Below, piece after piece: positions 43,398 through 53,700 of a stretch of DNA of 63,176 nt. The translations under genes and the position numbers were made by a program. This stretch comes from a bacterium (GTDB lineage Bacteria; Verrucomicrobiota; Kiritimatiellia; CAIKKV01; CAITUY01): contig JBAWZF010000014.1 of NCBI GenBank assembly GCA_037143175.1, positions 1 through 63,176 of the forward strand, given 5' to 3'. The notes beneath the pieces are model-generated. The model did no database searches. It saw only the letters and a program-made list of their open reading frames with translations, and was not told the origin of the DNA. Position 1 is the stretch's first letter; every line of letters starts with the position of its first letter.

Positions 43398-44933
43398 TTA
43401 CTGCCGGTAGTCATGGGGGTTTACCCCCAGATGCTTGATGCGGTAATTAATGACACGCTGGGTCGTCTGAAGATGTCGCGCCACGGCGGCCGCAATACCC
43501 CGGTGCCGCTTCAGGGCATCCACAATAATTTCCCGTTCGAATGACTCTACCATCGTCTGCAAGCTGGCCCCGGAATCCGGTAGTAATGAGGTATTCGTCG
43601 CCTCACTTGTCTGCAGTGTTGGCGGCAGTGAGTAACCGTGAATCACCTCGTCGGTGGAAGTCAGTACGGCCCGCTCGATACAATTTTCAAGTTCCCGGAC
43701 ATTTCCCGGCCAGTGATAAGCCATGATCATGTTTATGGCTGGCGTAGAAATCCGCTTCACCTTTCTGCCATACGCCTCATTGTATTTCTGCAAAAAATGA
43801 TCGACCAGTAACAGAATATCAGAACGGCGCTCGCGGAGCGGGGGCAGATGAATCGGAAAGACATTGAGCCGATAGTATAGATCTTCCCGGAAACGCCCCG
43901 ACCGGATGGCATCTTCAAGGTTGCGACTGGTCGCGGCGATCACACGCACACTCACGTTGATCGGCACGTTCCCACCGACCCGCTCAAAGGATCGCTCTTG
44001 CAAAACCCGTAAAAGCCGAACCTGAACGGCAGGCGTAATGTCCCCGATTTCGTCCAAAAATAACGTCCCGCCATTCGCCAGTTCAAACCGCCCTTTTCGT
44101 AATTGAGCCGCCCCGGTAAAGGATCCTTTTTCGTGTCCGAACAATTCACTCTCAATCAAATTCTCCGGTAATGCCGCGCAATTCACACTGATAAACGGAT
44201 TATTCCGGCGCGAACTGCCGAAATGAATGGCGCGGGCGACCAGTTCCTTGCCGGTTCCCGTTTCACCTCGGATCAATACCGTGGCCTGACTGTCGGCCAC
44301 CTGGGCGATCTGGTCATACATCACCCGCATTTCCTTTGAATTCCCGACCAGATTATGAGGCTGATATTTATCCCCCAACTGCCGTCGCAGTCGCTCGTTC
44401 TCAGCCTTCAGACTTTCTTGCTCAACAATTTGCTCCCGAATGCTGGCAACCGCCTCAGCGAGCAGATTTGACACCAGCCGCAAGAATTCCAGATCCTTCT
44501 CCAGTTTTTCCTTTTCAGCCGCAGGGCGGTCGATACTGATTGTTCCAATAACCTGTCGGTGATGGATAATCGGCACGCAGATAAAGGCAACAGTGCCCCC
44601 CTTCCGCGTCCGCGTACGATTCAAGAAGCGTGAATCTTTACTGATGTCAGGCACAATCTCAGGCTTTCCACTCTTGGCCACAGTACCGGTAATGCCTTCC
44701 CCAAGACGGTACTGCCCCCTCTTGTGCTCCGCCGGAGTCATCCCACGGGCAGCTTCAATCACAAAAACATCCGTGTCCGGCCGCCTCAACGTCAAGGTTC
44801 CAAAAGACAACTCCATGTCTTTTTCCAAAATATCGAACACTTCCTGCAAAAGCGCAGAAATATCCCGCCGATGAGCCACAGCCTGAGATATCCGATAAAG
44901 GACACTTAATTCGATGATTTCCCGTTTTTCCAT
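43398..44933 (-). CDS. sigma-54-dependent activator, NifA-like (GAF-AAA+-HTH)
   Basis: The product of 511 residues has a GAF domain (about 20-165, [20 protein letters not shown]), an AAA+ domain with Walker [17 protein letters not shown], the sigma-54 contact loop [15 protein letters not shown], Walker [11 protein letters not shown], and a Fis-type helix-turn-helix at the end ([20 protein letters not shown]). It activates transcription with sigma-54, with the signal read by the GAF domain. The overall shape is NifA/VnfA-like, but no nitrogenase gene is in the window. The start [10 protein letters not shown] has a gggag ribosome binding site; the longer frame begins inside the adjacent mobile element and is rejected. 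Confidence 0.9.
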   Translation of the reverse strand: MEKREIIELSVLYRISQAVAHRRDISALLQEVFDILEKDMELSFGTLTLRRPDTDVFVIEAARGMTPAEHKRGQYRLGEGITGTVAKSGKPEIVPDISKDSRFLNRTRTRKGGTVAFICVPIIHHRQVIGTISIDRPAAEKEKLEKDLEFLRLVSNLLAEAVASIREQIVEQESLKAENERLRRQLGDKYQPHNLVGNSKEMRVMYDQIAQVADSQATVLIRGETGTGKELVARAIHFGSSRRNNPFISVNCAALPENLIESELFGHEKGSFTGAAQLRKGRFELANGGTLFLDEIGDITPAVQVRLLRVLQERSFERVGGNVPINVSVRVIAATSRNLEDAIRSGRFREDLYYRLNVFPIHLPPLRERRSDILLLVDHFLQKYNEAYGRKVKRISTPAINMIMAYHWPGNVRELENCIERAVLTSTDEVIHGYSLPPTLQTSEATNTSLLPDSGASLQTMVESFEREIIVDALKRHRGIAAAVARHLQTTQRVINYRIKHLGVNPHDYRQ

Positions 44934-44996
44934 GATAGAGGCTCCCAATTGAGTTCGCAGGCTATCAGACTCTATCAGAGGATTCAAGGTTGCTTC

Positions 44997-45186
44997 CCTA
45001 CCCAAGCAGGGCAGACGCATCTAAATTCCGCGCCAATACGAGGAATTTTCGACAGAATGAACAAAATATACAAAATTGTTTAGGGATAAAGGCAGATTCT
45101 TCTCTTACCATTCTGAACATTCTGTAAATTCTGTCAAAACTCATGATTTTGAGGTGGTTTAGATGCGTCTGCCCTGCCTACCCAAG
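44997..45186. mobile_element. 170-bp MITE with 19-bp perfect terminal inverted repeats and 10-bp target duplication
   Basis: The element covers 45007-45176. The left end is CAGGGCAGACGCATCTAAA (45007-45025) and the right end is its exact reverse complement (45158-45176). The 10-bp sequence CCTACCCAAG flanks it on both sides (44997-45006 and 45177-45186), as a target-site duplication does. The interior has no reading frame of note but contains short repeated words (gacagaat, ttctg-aa). The CAGGG ends and a duplication of this size fit an ISAs1-type parent element, from memory of that family; this is an inference. It inserted between the NifA-like gene and the prenyl synthase gene. Confidence 0.88.
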
Positions 45187-45244
45187 ACCGCTCAGCCTAT
45201 TTTCTTGGCTTGAGCATGATCAGAGAGAGTCGTAGTCTTGCGCC

Positions 45245-46129
45245 ATGTTTGATTTGAATACCTATCTTAATGACCGTCGGCACTCCGTGGAGGCGAAGCT
45301 GGAACAGATGATGCCGCCAGAATCCACGCGCCCGACAATTCTGCATCGCGCCATGCGGTATTCCGTCATGACAGGCGGAAAACGATTACGCCCCATCCTC
45401 TGCCTGGCCGCCTGTGAGGCCGTGGGCGGGCATTTAGAGAACTCCCTTTTGCCCGGAATTGCCCTCGAAATTCTGCACACCTATACCCTCATTCACGATG
45501 ACCTTCCCTGCATGGACGATGACGAACTTCGGCGCGGACACCCAACCGCCCATGTAGTCTTTGGCGAAGCCAACGCACTCCTTGCAGGCGACGCACTCCT
45601 CACGCTGGCTTTCGAGTGGCTCGCCCAATCAACCCCTCCTGCCCCCTACCATTCCAGCCAATTAGTCCTCGAACTTGCCACCGCTTCCGGCAGTCAGGGT
45701 GTCATTGGCGGTCAAGTTGAAGATCTCGCCGCCGAAGGCCGGGAGGCCGACGCGGATCTCGTGGATTATATTCACCGCCATAAAACCGCCGCTCTATTGC
45801 GCGCCTCCGTTCGAATGGGCGGAATCTGCGGTGGAGCCTCTCCTGCATCTCTCGAAGCCCTCACCCAATATGGTGAATGCGCAGGCCTCGCCTTCCAAAT
45901 CGCAGATGACATCCTGAACGTGACCTCCACCGCCGAACAACTCGGCAAACCGGTTGGCAATGATGAGCAGTTGAAAAAACTGACTTATGTGGCCGTTCAC
46001 GGTCTGGACGCCAGTCGCAAAAAAGCGAGTAAATTGATCTCCCTCGCCGTGGAAGCCATTCGCCCTCTCCCCGGTGATCCCACTCCATTAATTGCATTGG
46101 CGGAATATACAGTAAACCGCGCCTGGTAA
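45245..46129 (+). CDS. polyprenyl diphosphate synthase (farnesyl/geranylgeranyl type)
   Basis: The 294-residue protein has the first aspartate motif in LIHDDLPCMDDDELRRGHPT and the second in AFQIADDILNVTSTAEQLGK, with GGKRLRPILCLAACEAVGG near the start and GGQVEDLAAEGREADADL in the middle. It builds C15 to C20 chains from IPP and an allylic primer, downstream of IspF. The residues before the first motif are aromatic/small, as in short-chain enzymes. It is followed by lipB after six bases. No dxs follows, although that order is common elsewhere. Confidence 0.92.
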   Translation: MFDLNTYLNDRRHSVEAKLEQMMPPESTRPTILHRAMRYSVMTGGKRLRPILCLAACEAVGGHLENSLLPGIALEILHTYTLIHDDLPCMDDDELRRGHPTAHVVFGEANALLAGDALLTLAFEWLAQSTPPAPYHSSQLVLELATASGSQGVIGGQVEDLAAEGREADADLVDYIHRHKTAALLRASVRMGGICGGASPASLEALTQYGECAGLAFQIADDILNVTSTAEQLGKPVGNDEQLKKLTYVAVHGLDASRKKASKLISLAVEAIRPLPGDPTPLIALAEYTVNRAW

Positions 46130-46135
46130 TGCCCC

Positions 46136-46798
46136 ATGGAGACCCATGTCACCATCTTCCATAAGCCAGTCCCATACGCCGAAGGACTGCGACTCCAAGA
46201 GCAATGGGTAACAGATCGTCAGGCTGACCAAATCCCCGACCAATTGATTCTTCTGGAACATACCCCCGTCATCACACTTGGAGTCCGGTCGAAAACTGAA
46301 CATCTATTGCTTTCACAAGAAGCGCTTCATATGCGCGGGATCGAAATGTTCGAGACTCCTCGCGGCGGAGACGTGACCTATCATGCACCGGGGCAACTCG
46401 TCATGTACCCTATTATGAAACTGACCGGACCCGAAGCCGATGCCCATGCCTTCGTCGGTAAGTTAGAAGAAATCGCCATCCTGACTGCAGACGCCTTTTG
46501 CGTACACTCTTTCCGGCGTAAAGGCAAAACAGGAGTCTGGGCCGATCAGGGAAAAATTGCGGCTATCGGCGTCCGTTTCAAGAAATGGGTTTCCTCCCAT
46601 GGCATGAGTTTCAACGTCAACCTTGATCTGACAGGATTTGACACCATCATTCCCTGCGGGCTTCACGGGGAAAAGGTCACCTCTCTGCAGGCGATCCTTG
46701 GCGGGAAATGCCCGACAATGCAGGAAGTCCGGGCGGTCATGATGCGTCAATTTGAACGTGTCATGAGCCGAACCGTGATTCAGAACAAGTGCCCATGA
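46136..46798 (+). CDS. lipB: octanoyl-[acyl-carrier-protein]:protein octanoyltransferase
   Basis: LipB moves octanoate from ACP to lipoyl domains, the first step of lipoate synthesis. The 220-residue protein has TPVITLGVRSKTEHLL, the substrate site ETPRGGDVTYHAPGQLVMYP, KTGVWADQGKIAAIGVRFKK with the active-site lysine, SSHGMSFNVNLDLTGFDTII and the catalytic cysteine in PCGLHGEKVTSL. It overlaps the MFS gene by ATGA. lipA is not in the window. Confidence 0.93.
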   Translation: METHVTIFHKPVPYAEGLRLQEQWVTDRQADQIPDQLILLEHTPVITLGVRSKTEHLLLSQEALHMRGIEMFETPRGGDVTYHAPGQLVMYPIMKLTGPEADAHAFVGKLEEIAILTADAFCVHSFRRKGKTGVWADQGKIAAIGVRFKKWVSSHGMSFNVNLDLTGFDTIIPCGLHGEKVTSLQAILGGKCPTMQEVRAVMMRQFERVMSRTVIQNKCP

Positions 46799-48222
46799 GC
46801 CCCACCAAAACCCAAATGAATCCACCTCCCCCGGCAGCAGGCATGCCTCGTGGCTTGATCAACGCCTATTTGTTTCAAATTTTCAATTCGTCATCCTGGT
46901 CCATCATTCTGGGCACGCCCATGCTCCTGTTTCTCAAAAGCATGGATGCCTCCGCGGTCACCCTGGGTGTCGCCGTGGCCATGACACCGCTATTCGCGGC
47001 GCTCCAGATTCCAGCCGCAGGATTTGTGGAAAAGGTCGGGTATAAAAACTTCGTCGTCCGGGGTTGGGCCTCCCGCAGCATCTTCATCCTCGGCATTGCC
47101 ATTGTCGCCATTCTGCCTCACCGCGTTTCGCCGGATCTCCGGATCACCCTGACCCTCCTCATGATGGCCTGTTTTGCGGCCGCCCGGGGAATCTCCATCT
47201 GCGGACTCATGCCCTGGATCACCCAAATCATTCCCGAACCCCTCCGGGGCGCCTTCATTTCCCGCGATATGATGTGCACCCACCTGGCCCTGACCGGAAC
47301 CATGCTGCTGTCCAGTGCCTGCGTCAGTGTCTTCCCCACCATCCACACCTTCGCTGCTCTCTTCCTGCTCAGCTACATTTGCGCTCTGTTCAGTCTGGTG
47401 TTTCTGCGTCGGGTACCGGATGTTCAAGCCGTCAGCAAAGAGGTTCAAGCCGTCCGGCCACCTGGAGCACAGGTCCGGCCGCCCTGGAAAGAGATGTTGC
47501 TCTTCCCACCCTTTCTGAAGTTCGTCCTTTTCAACGTCGCTTTGAATTTCTTCATTTCCGCGCTGGGCGTCATCTGGGTGCCATTCATGAAGGACGGGTT
47601 GCATAAATCCGGAAGCCTGATTCTGGGCCTCTCGGCCTATTCCAGCATCATCTGTGCCCTCGTCTCGCGAGGCACCGGGCCCATCATCGACCGCACCGGC
47701 AGCCGTCCCCTGCTGGCGTTTTCCAGCGTCCTGATCCTGATCTCCCAAGTCGGGTGGCTGCTGACGGCCACAGGCACACTGCCCAGCCACACCTGGGTCC
47801 TTCTACTGCTCGTTCCCATCGGCTCAGCTGGCTACACCATTCTCGGACTTTCCTGCACCCGACTGCTGATGGGCCTTGTTCCTGCATTGGGCCGGAGCCA
47901 TTTTTTCGCGATCTCCAGCGTGGCAGTGAGTCTCACCATGGGGCTCATGCCCATCATCTGGGGCTTCACACTGGACAGCCTGACCCGCCACCTCGGCAGC
48001 GGCTTCATCTTTCTGCCGGGCTGGACGTGGAATCCCTATAGTCTCTTCTATGCCGTGATCATCACCGGCACGCTGGCCTCGCAATTCCTGCGACGTCGGC
48101 TTGATGAACCTCGATCCATGTCCACTGAGGAGTTCATGCACATCCTCATCCAGTCCCCAATCCGGCTGGCCGGCCGGGTTCTTTCTCCGTTACGCAATTT
48201 TCAACTGCCAGGCGGCGGTTGA
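46795..48222 (+). CDS. major facilitator superfamily transporter
   Basis: This 475-residue membrane protein has about 12 hydrophobic helices, for example INAYLFQIFNSSSWSIILGT, AVAMTPLFAALQIPAAGFVE, LNFFISALGVIWVPFM and IYGF-like segments later. A loop after helix 2 has VEKVGYKNFVVRG, a variant of the MFS motif A. The substrate is not recognisable. The start is the ATG overlapping the lipB stop (ATGA), so it is likely made with LipB, though a functional link to lipoate is not shown. The stop is followed by a 250-base stretch with no supported gene. Confidence 0.8.
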   Translation: MSPTKTQMNPPPPAAGMPRGLINAYLFQIFNSSSWSIILGTPMLLFLKSMDASAVTLGVAVAMTPLFAALQIPAAGFVEKVGYKNFVVRGWASRSIFILGIAIVAILPHRVSPDLRITLTLLMMACFAAARGISICGLMPWITQIIPEPLRGAFISRDMMCTHLALTGTMLLSSACVSVFPTIHTFAALFLLSYICALFSLVFLRRVPDVQAVSKEVQAVRPPGAQVRPPWKEMLLFPPFLKFVLFNVALNFFISALGVIWVPFMKDGLHKSGSLILGLSAYSSIICALVSRGTGPIIDRTGSRPLLAFSSVLILISQVGWLLTATGTLPSHTWVLLLLVPIGSAGYTILGLSCTRLLMGLVPALGRSHFFAISSVAVSLTMGLMPIIWGFTLDSLTRHLGSGFIFLPGWTWNPYSLFYAVIITGTLASQFLRRRLDEPRSMSTEEFMHILIQSPIRLAGRVLSPLRNFQLPGGG

Positions 48223-48476
48223 GCCCCGCGCAAAGAGAGAGCCTCCATCAGCTGGATCGCCCCTTTCAGGGTCGCAACTTTGGTCATAGCCGTCATAGTG
48301 AAAAGTTGATACTGGACACCCATGCTTATACAAGCCTGTTTCGCGGGGACAAGGCTGTGCTTGAAGCCTCCGTGTATTAATTTCCTGATGGACAGCTTTT
48401 TCCCCGGCATTCCTGCAGAGGCCAGCCTTGAAAATGCCTGCCATGAATGCCCGGTTGAAGGAGTCGAATGAATTTC

Positions 48477-49571
48477 TTACAGTGAAGAGTACAGCACCTG
48501 AAAATCACCAACCCGTCGAGCAAATGCCGCAACGATGTCAGGGCTCAAGTGCTTTCCAGCGCTTTCAATAATGAAATCGGTGGCCTCGGTATGGGTCAAA
48601 GCCGACTTATAAGGGCGCTTTGACCGCATGGCATCATAGACATCAGCCACCGCCACAATGCGAGCGGAAAGAGGTATGGCGTCGCCGCTCAAGCCTTCGG
48701 GATACCCTGAGCCATCAAAATGTTCATGATGGGACTGCGCGATATCGATACCCATTGCTATGAAGGAATTACCGGGAAACTCAGCATGAACCGCCTTGAG
48801 TGTTTGCGCGCCGATCGTCGTGTGACGCCTCATTTCCGCAAATTCTTCAGAGGATAGTTTTCCCCGTTTCAAAAGAATGGCGTCCGAAATCCCCACTTTA
48901 CCAATATCATGGAGTGGAGCGGCTTGATGCAGATTCTCAATGTAATGATCCGTAATAGTACCGGCATACGGGGGCATGCACCTCAGTTCGTCAGCCAGTA
49001 TCCGACTCAAGGTTTGAACACGCTCCAGGTGATGGCCGGTATCGCTATCGCGCGATTCCGCCAGTTTCGCCAGGGCAAAGATCGTTGCCATCTGGGAGCG
49101 GGAGATCTCCTCGATTTTTTGCTGAACAAGATCCTCAAGGTGGTTATTATAATTCTCCACATCAATTTGAAGCTTCCGCAGACGGAGGTGGGTATCAACC
49201 CGCGCACAAACCTCTTCGACCTGAAATGGCTTGGTCACATAATCCACCGCGCCCATGGCAAACGCCTTCAGTTTGTCGGCCGTCTCGGTAATCGCTGTGA
49301 TGAAGATCACGGGAATTCCCTTCAGCGCGCCCTCCGCTTTCAGGCACTCATACACCTCGAACCCATTCATCTCCGGCATATTGATGTCCAACAGAATAAG
49401 GTCGGGCGGATCGGCTTGCACGGCCATAATGGCAAGTTTTCCTGACAGAACGGGCCGGGGTTCAATCCCCCGCTCCCGAAGAATCCCCGCCAGCAGTTCC
49501 AGATTAGCGGAAGCATCATCAACAATGAGGACATTGGGCGGGGCCGCTTTTTTATTCATCATATTCATCAT
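48477..49571 (-). CDS. HD-GYP response regulator (c-di-GMP phosphodiesterase)
   Basis: The 364-residue protein has an N-terminal receiver domain (NVLIVDDASANLELLAGILR; phospho-acceptor in LILLDINMPEMNG; lysine in VDYVTKPF) and an HD-GYP domain. The latter shows AAPLHDIGKVGISDAILLKR, HTTIGAQTL and SHHEHFDGSGYPEGLSGD, so the metal ligands and GYP loop are complete. It should cleave cyclic di-GMP when phosphorylated. The receiver is nearly the same as that of the adjoining kinase. Several ATGs crowd the start; the one at 49562 is also possible. It overlaps the upstream gene by ATGA. Confidence 0.93.
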   Translation of the reverse strand: MMNMMNKKAAPPNVLIVDDASANLELLAGILRERGIEPRPVLSGKLAIMAVQADPPDLILLDINMPEMNGFEVYECLKAEGALKGIPVIFITAITETADKLKAFAMGAVDYVTKPFQVEEVCARVDTHLRLRKLQIDVENYNNHLEDLVQQKIEEISRSQMATIFALAKLAESRDSDTGHHLERVQTLSRILADELRCMPPYAGTITDHYIENLHQAAPLHDIGKVGISDAILLKRGKLSSEEFAEMRRHTTIGAQTLKAVHAEFPGNSFIAMGIDIAQSHHEHFDGSGYPEGLSGDAIPLSARIVAVADVYDAMRSKRPYKSALTHTEATDFIIESAGKHLSPDIVAAFARRVGDFQVLYSSL

Positions 49572-50698
49572 TTCCTATTTATGGGTACTGTTATTGAGAC
49601 CTGCGCTCCCTGCCCGGAAAAAGTCGCTACTTCAAGAGTTCCTCCAACAAAAGCCAGTCTCTCGCGCAGGGAAAACAATCCGAGACCTTCGGAAGAAAAA
49701 AGAGCCGCCAAAACATCGGGAGAAAACCCGACCCCATGATCGGTGACCACGACGCGGAGTATCGCGGCGTCAAAAAGATCCAGATCCACCTCCGCGCTGG
49801 TTGTTTTAGCATGCGTGACAATATTACGGAGCAACTCACGTACAGTTTGAAATATTAATAACCTGAGTGGTTCCGGAACAATGATGGTTTGATCACCGGA
49901 TACGACCACCAAAAGGCCATGTTTTTCGCACATCTCGTCGGCTAGCCAGCGTAAACTTGGCATAAGTCCAGCTTCCAACATGATGGGTGGAAATAAATCC
50001 GTAGTCACAGACCGCGAAACGGCGAGAATTGTGTCCAATAGTTTGCAAACTTCCCGGATGGACTGCGCAAAGTCCTTTTCCGGCGCCAGACGGTCAATTA
50101 AACCTACTTTAATTGTGGCAGCCACAAGAATTTGCTGAAGTTGATCATGAAGAATCATCGCCAGACGCTTGCGTTCACACTCATCCGTCTGCGTTAACTT
50201 CGCCGTCAGTTTCCGGAGTTGCTCCACATGCTGATCCAAGGTGAGATTCGCTGTTTTCAACTCACTCACCGTATGAGCCAGTTCGACTTGAATGTTCCGT
50301 AACCGCAAATGAGTCTCACACCTGGCGCACACTTCTTCGGCCCGAAATGGCTTGGTCACGTAATCCACCGCTCCCATGGAAAACGCCTTCATTTTTTCCA
50401 TTGTTTCATCCAAGGCAGTAATAAAGATCACGGGAATGTCCTTCAGCGCTGCTTCAGCGTTCAGGCACTCATACACCTCAAAACCGTTCATCTCCGGCAT
50501 ATTGATGTCGAGAAGAATAAGGTCGGGGGGATCAGCCTTCGCGGCGACGATGGCAAGTTGACCGGACAAGACCGGCCGCGATTCATACCCCCGCTCACGG
50601 AGAATCCCCGCCAGCAGTTCCAGGTTGGCAGAAACATCATCCACAATGAGAACGTTGGGCGGAGGCGCTGTACGAGTTCGTTCTGCTTTTGTCATCAT
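49568..50698 (-). CDS. REC-histidine kinase (HisKA_3/NarX-like)
   Basis: The 376-residue protein reverses the usual order: a receiver domain first (LILLDINMPEMNGFEVYECL; VDYVTKPFRAEE), then a coiled coil, then a HisKA_3-type dimerisation region with the histidine in RKRLAMILHDQLQQILVAAT and an ATPase end with VRELLRNIVTHAKTTSAEV and EGLGLFSLRERLAFVGGTLE. It has no membrane segment. It may be phosphorylated by one of the large hybrid kinases upstream and pass phosphate on. It overlaps the HD-GYP gene and probably shares its transcript. Confidence 0.9.
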   Translation of the reverse strand: MMTKAERTRTAPPPNVLIVDDVSANLELLAGILRERGYESRPVLSGQLAIVAAKADPPDLILLDINMPEMNGFEVYECLNAEAALKDIPVIFITALDETMEKMKAFSMGAVDYVTKPFRAEEVCARCETHLRLRNIQVELAHTVSELKTANLTLDQHVEQLRKLTAKLTQTDECERKRLAMILHDQLQQILVAATIKVGLIDRLAPEKDFAQSIREVCKLLDTILAVSRSVTTDLFPPIMLEAGLMPSLRWLADEMCEKHGLLVVVSGDQTIIVPEPLRLLIFQTVRELLRNIVTHAKTTSAEVDLDLFDAAILRVVVTDHGVGFSPDVLAALFSSEGLGLFSLRERLAFVGGTLEVATFSGQGAQVSITVPINRK

Positions 50699-50702
50699 AA
50701 CC

Positions 50703-53700
50703 CTAATTCAACAACTGGAACAATTTGTGATACTCAAATTTGGCAACCAAGTCCTGAAGGGGGCGGGCAATCTCCACCTCCATCTCCGTCAATTGTTGAA
50801 TCAGCTCTAGTAACTGTTCCTGTCGGCAACTGAGGGCCGCTGCACGGAGTTGATTCCGCATCTTAATGGGCAGAGATTCCAGCATCTCCCGTGTCAGAAC
50901 CGGAATAACTTCAGATTTAACTTCTTCCGGCAGAGCTAGTTCCGAGTAGACGTACCGAACCCCGATGAGACTCTGAATTTTATCAAACAATACACTCATC
51001 CGGAATGGTTTCGCCATGAAAACGTCAGTGCCAGCGTCCATGGAACGCTGGCGGGTCTCTTCACTGGCGTTAGCGGTTAATGTAATGATTTTCACCGCGC
51101 CCCCACCCGTACCTTGCCGGATCTGGCGGATCGCTTCATCACCTCGCATGAAGGGCATCCAGTCATCCATCAGAATCAGTTGCGGCTGACTATGGGTAAA
51201 AGCTGCCACCGCTTCCCGCCCATTGGCAGTCTCAACGACATCAAACCCTGCATCACTGAGCATCTGAACGAGAAGCCATCGACTATCTGCGTCATCCTCC
51301 GCAATCAGTACTCGGCAAGGAGGTTGGCCCTCTTCGAGCCGAAAAACCTGACGCAGATCGATCTGAGCCAATGCGCCCCCCTCTTTAACGGGGAACTCGA
51401 GTCGAAAGATACTTCCCTTACCTATTTCACTGACGACCGTTACATCGCCCCCCATCAGACGCGCGAACTGACGACTGATTGCTAAACCCAACCCTGTACC
51501 GGATTTACTGCTGAGGCCGGCCGAGGCCTGGGAAAAGGGTGTGAACAGCCGGTCCATTTCTCCTGCCGCTATGCCCTTCCCGCTATCTTGAATCAAAACA
51601 ACCAACCATAACTCTTCCGGCCCTCTTTGTTCGACCGACACCCGCAACTGAATCCCTCCTGAGGAGGTATACTTGACGGCATTGCTGAGCAAATTAATAA
51701 GGACTTGCCTCAGTTTCTGTTCATCAGCGATGAGATAGCGATGCGTCGGCTCAAGTATCTGTGAAGTAAGTTCGAGGTTTTTATTCTCGGCTTTTATTCG
51801 AAATATGAGAATGAGATCATTCAGTAAAGCGTGTAAGTCAAAGGATGTTAAATACAATTCCAGAATGCCCGACTCAATTTTGGACAATTCCAGAATATCA
51901 TTAAGCAGTGCCAGCAGGTGTTCGCCGCTACAGTTGATGATCTCCACTCGCTGTTGCTGACTGAGCGAAAGTTCCTGGTCGCGCCGCAGCAGTTGCGAAA
52001 ACCCGAGAATGGCATTGAGGGGGGTGCGAATCTCATGGCTCATGTGGGCAAGGAACCGGCTTTTTGCCGTATTAGCCTGTATGGCCTGTGTGGCCAGTTC
52101 ACTGGACCGAACAGTGGCGGCCTCGAGTCGCTGGTTGGATTGTATCAAATCATGCTCCGCCTTCGCACGTAGCTCCACATTGACAAGCATTTGCGAGAAA
52201 AGCGACAGGAGTGAAATTTCTTTATCAGTATAGGAATGATGTTTTCGAACAGAATCGAATCCGACAAACCCCATACATTTCGAGTCAGAAATCATCGGAA
52301 CAGCAATCAGACTTTGCATTCCTTGAGGCTCCAGAATTTGCCTCAGATGACCCGGCGGCAAGGCCCCAACATCTTCAATATACATGGAGTTCCCTTTTTC
52401 ATGAGCCGTAACCCATTCGGGAATCATGTCCAGGGGAACTTCCTTCAATTGATCAATCTGGGGCTCAACCCCCGTATTGCACCATTCATAGTCATTTGAA
52501 GTGATCCCCTTTTCAAAGTCATAACGAAACACATAAGCCCTGTCCGCGGAAACAAATTTACCCATTCTTTCAAGGGATAACTGAATCGCAATGGACACAT
52601 GGTTTAACGGGATATTGATATACTGAGAGGATAACTCCATCATGAGCTTCTGCATTTGCGTAATATCATTGAGAGAAGCTTCTACCTGCCTCAGGGCAGT
52701 AAGGTCGGCCATAACAGAAAGAAACATCGTCTGCCCCTGATTATCAATGATTTCGCCTGAGAATAATCCATCAGCCAGTTCGCCGTTATTTCCCCGAGCT
52801 TTCACCTCCATGCCTGCAATGCGCCCCCGACTCGCCAGTTCGCACGCCATATTCTCCTGAACTTCATCGGTAAAGAGATTCAATTCATTAGCTGTCCTGC
52901 CGATCACCTCGTCGCGTGTATAGCCAAGCCGCTTAAGGAAGGCTTCGTTGACATCGATGATTTTTCTATCCGGAAACGAACTGATAGCCATAAGCGAGGG
53001 GTTGTAACGGAACATCTTCTCAAATGTATCCCAAGCCGCCTGTTGGACCGACATGTCCTTGGAAATCCCGAAAATACAATCTTTTCCATTCCACCTGCCA
53101 AACCACACACGAGTTTCCACAGAAAGATGTCTGCCGTTTTTAGCCAGTAACGGAAGCGGGCAAAATGCTCTTTCCCCCCGGAACATGTCACCCAAAATGA
53201 CTTCCGCTTCCTTGCGATATTCCGCAGGATGCAGATCGAGGATTTGCATGGTTTGCAGTTCTTCGCTGGTGTAGCCAAGCAGTCGATTAACGGCCGTGTT
53301 GGCAAACAAAATATGCCCGTCTGGCGAGCCGACCAAAATCAAGTCATCCACCGTTTCAAAAAACGAACGGAAATTAGTCTCACTGGATTTAAGTTTTTCT
53401 TCGAGTAGTTTCGAACGGGTCACATCCCAATTCGTTCCCGTCATGCGCAGAGGGTTGCCGCCGGCATCACGCTGAACAAGCGCGAGGGCGCGTATGTTAT
53501 GGATCGTTCCATCCGGCCAAAGCACGCGGAATTCTGTATCAAAATCCTTTTCACCACGAAGCGCCATCTGTATATCCAAATCCCCTTGTGCCCGATCATC
53601 CGGGTGCAATCCCGCCTGCCAGGCCGGGTAAGCTCCACTAAATGTATCCGAAGTGATTCCATAGAGCCGATACATCTGATCGTCCCAAACCAGGATGTTG

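Noticed and set aside
44934-45020. Upstream extension of the NifA-like gene
   Set aside because: The extra 29 codons begin inside the MITE end and lack a ribosome binding site; the inner ATG has a well-spaced gggag.
46990-47790. 266-residue minus-strand frame
   Set aside because: It is the antisense shadow of the MFS transporter, rich in Asp/Glu/Gln as expected from GC-biased antisense frames.
48190-48444. Two overlapping minus-strand frames of 84 and 69 residues after the MFS gene
   Set aside because: Neither shows a family, the longer one overlaps the MFS 3' end, and both are in poor context. A short gene remnant cannot be excluded.
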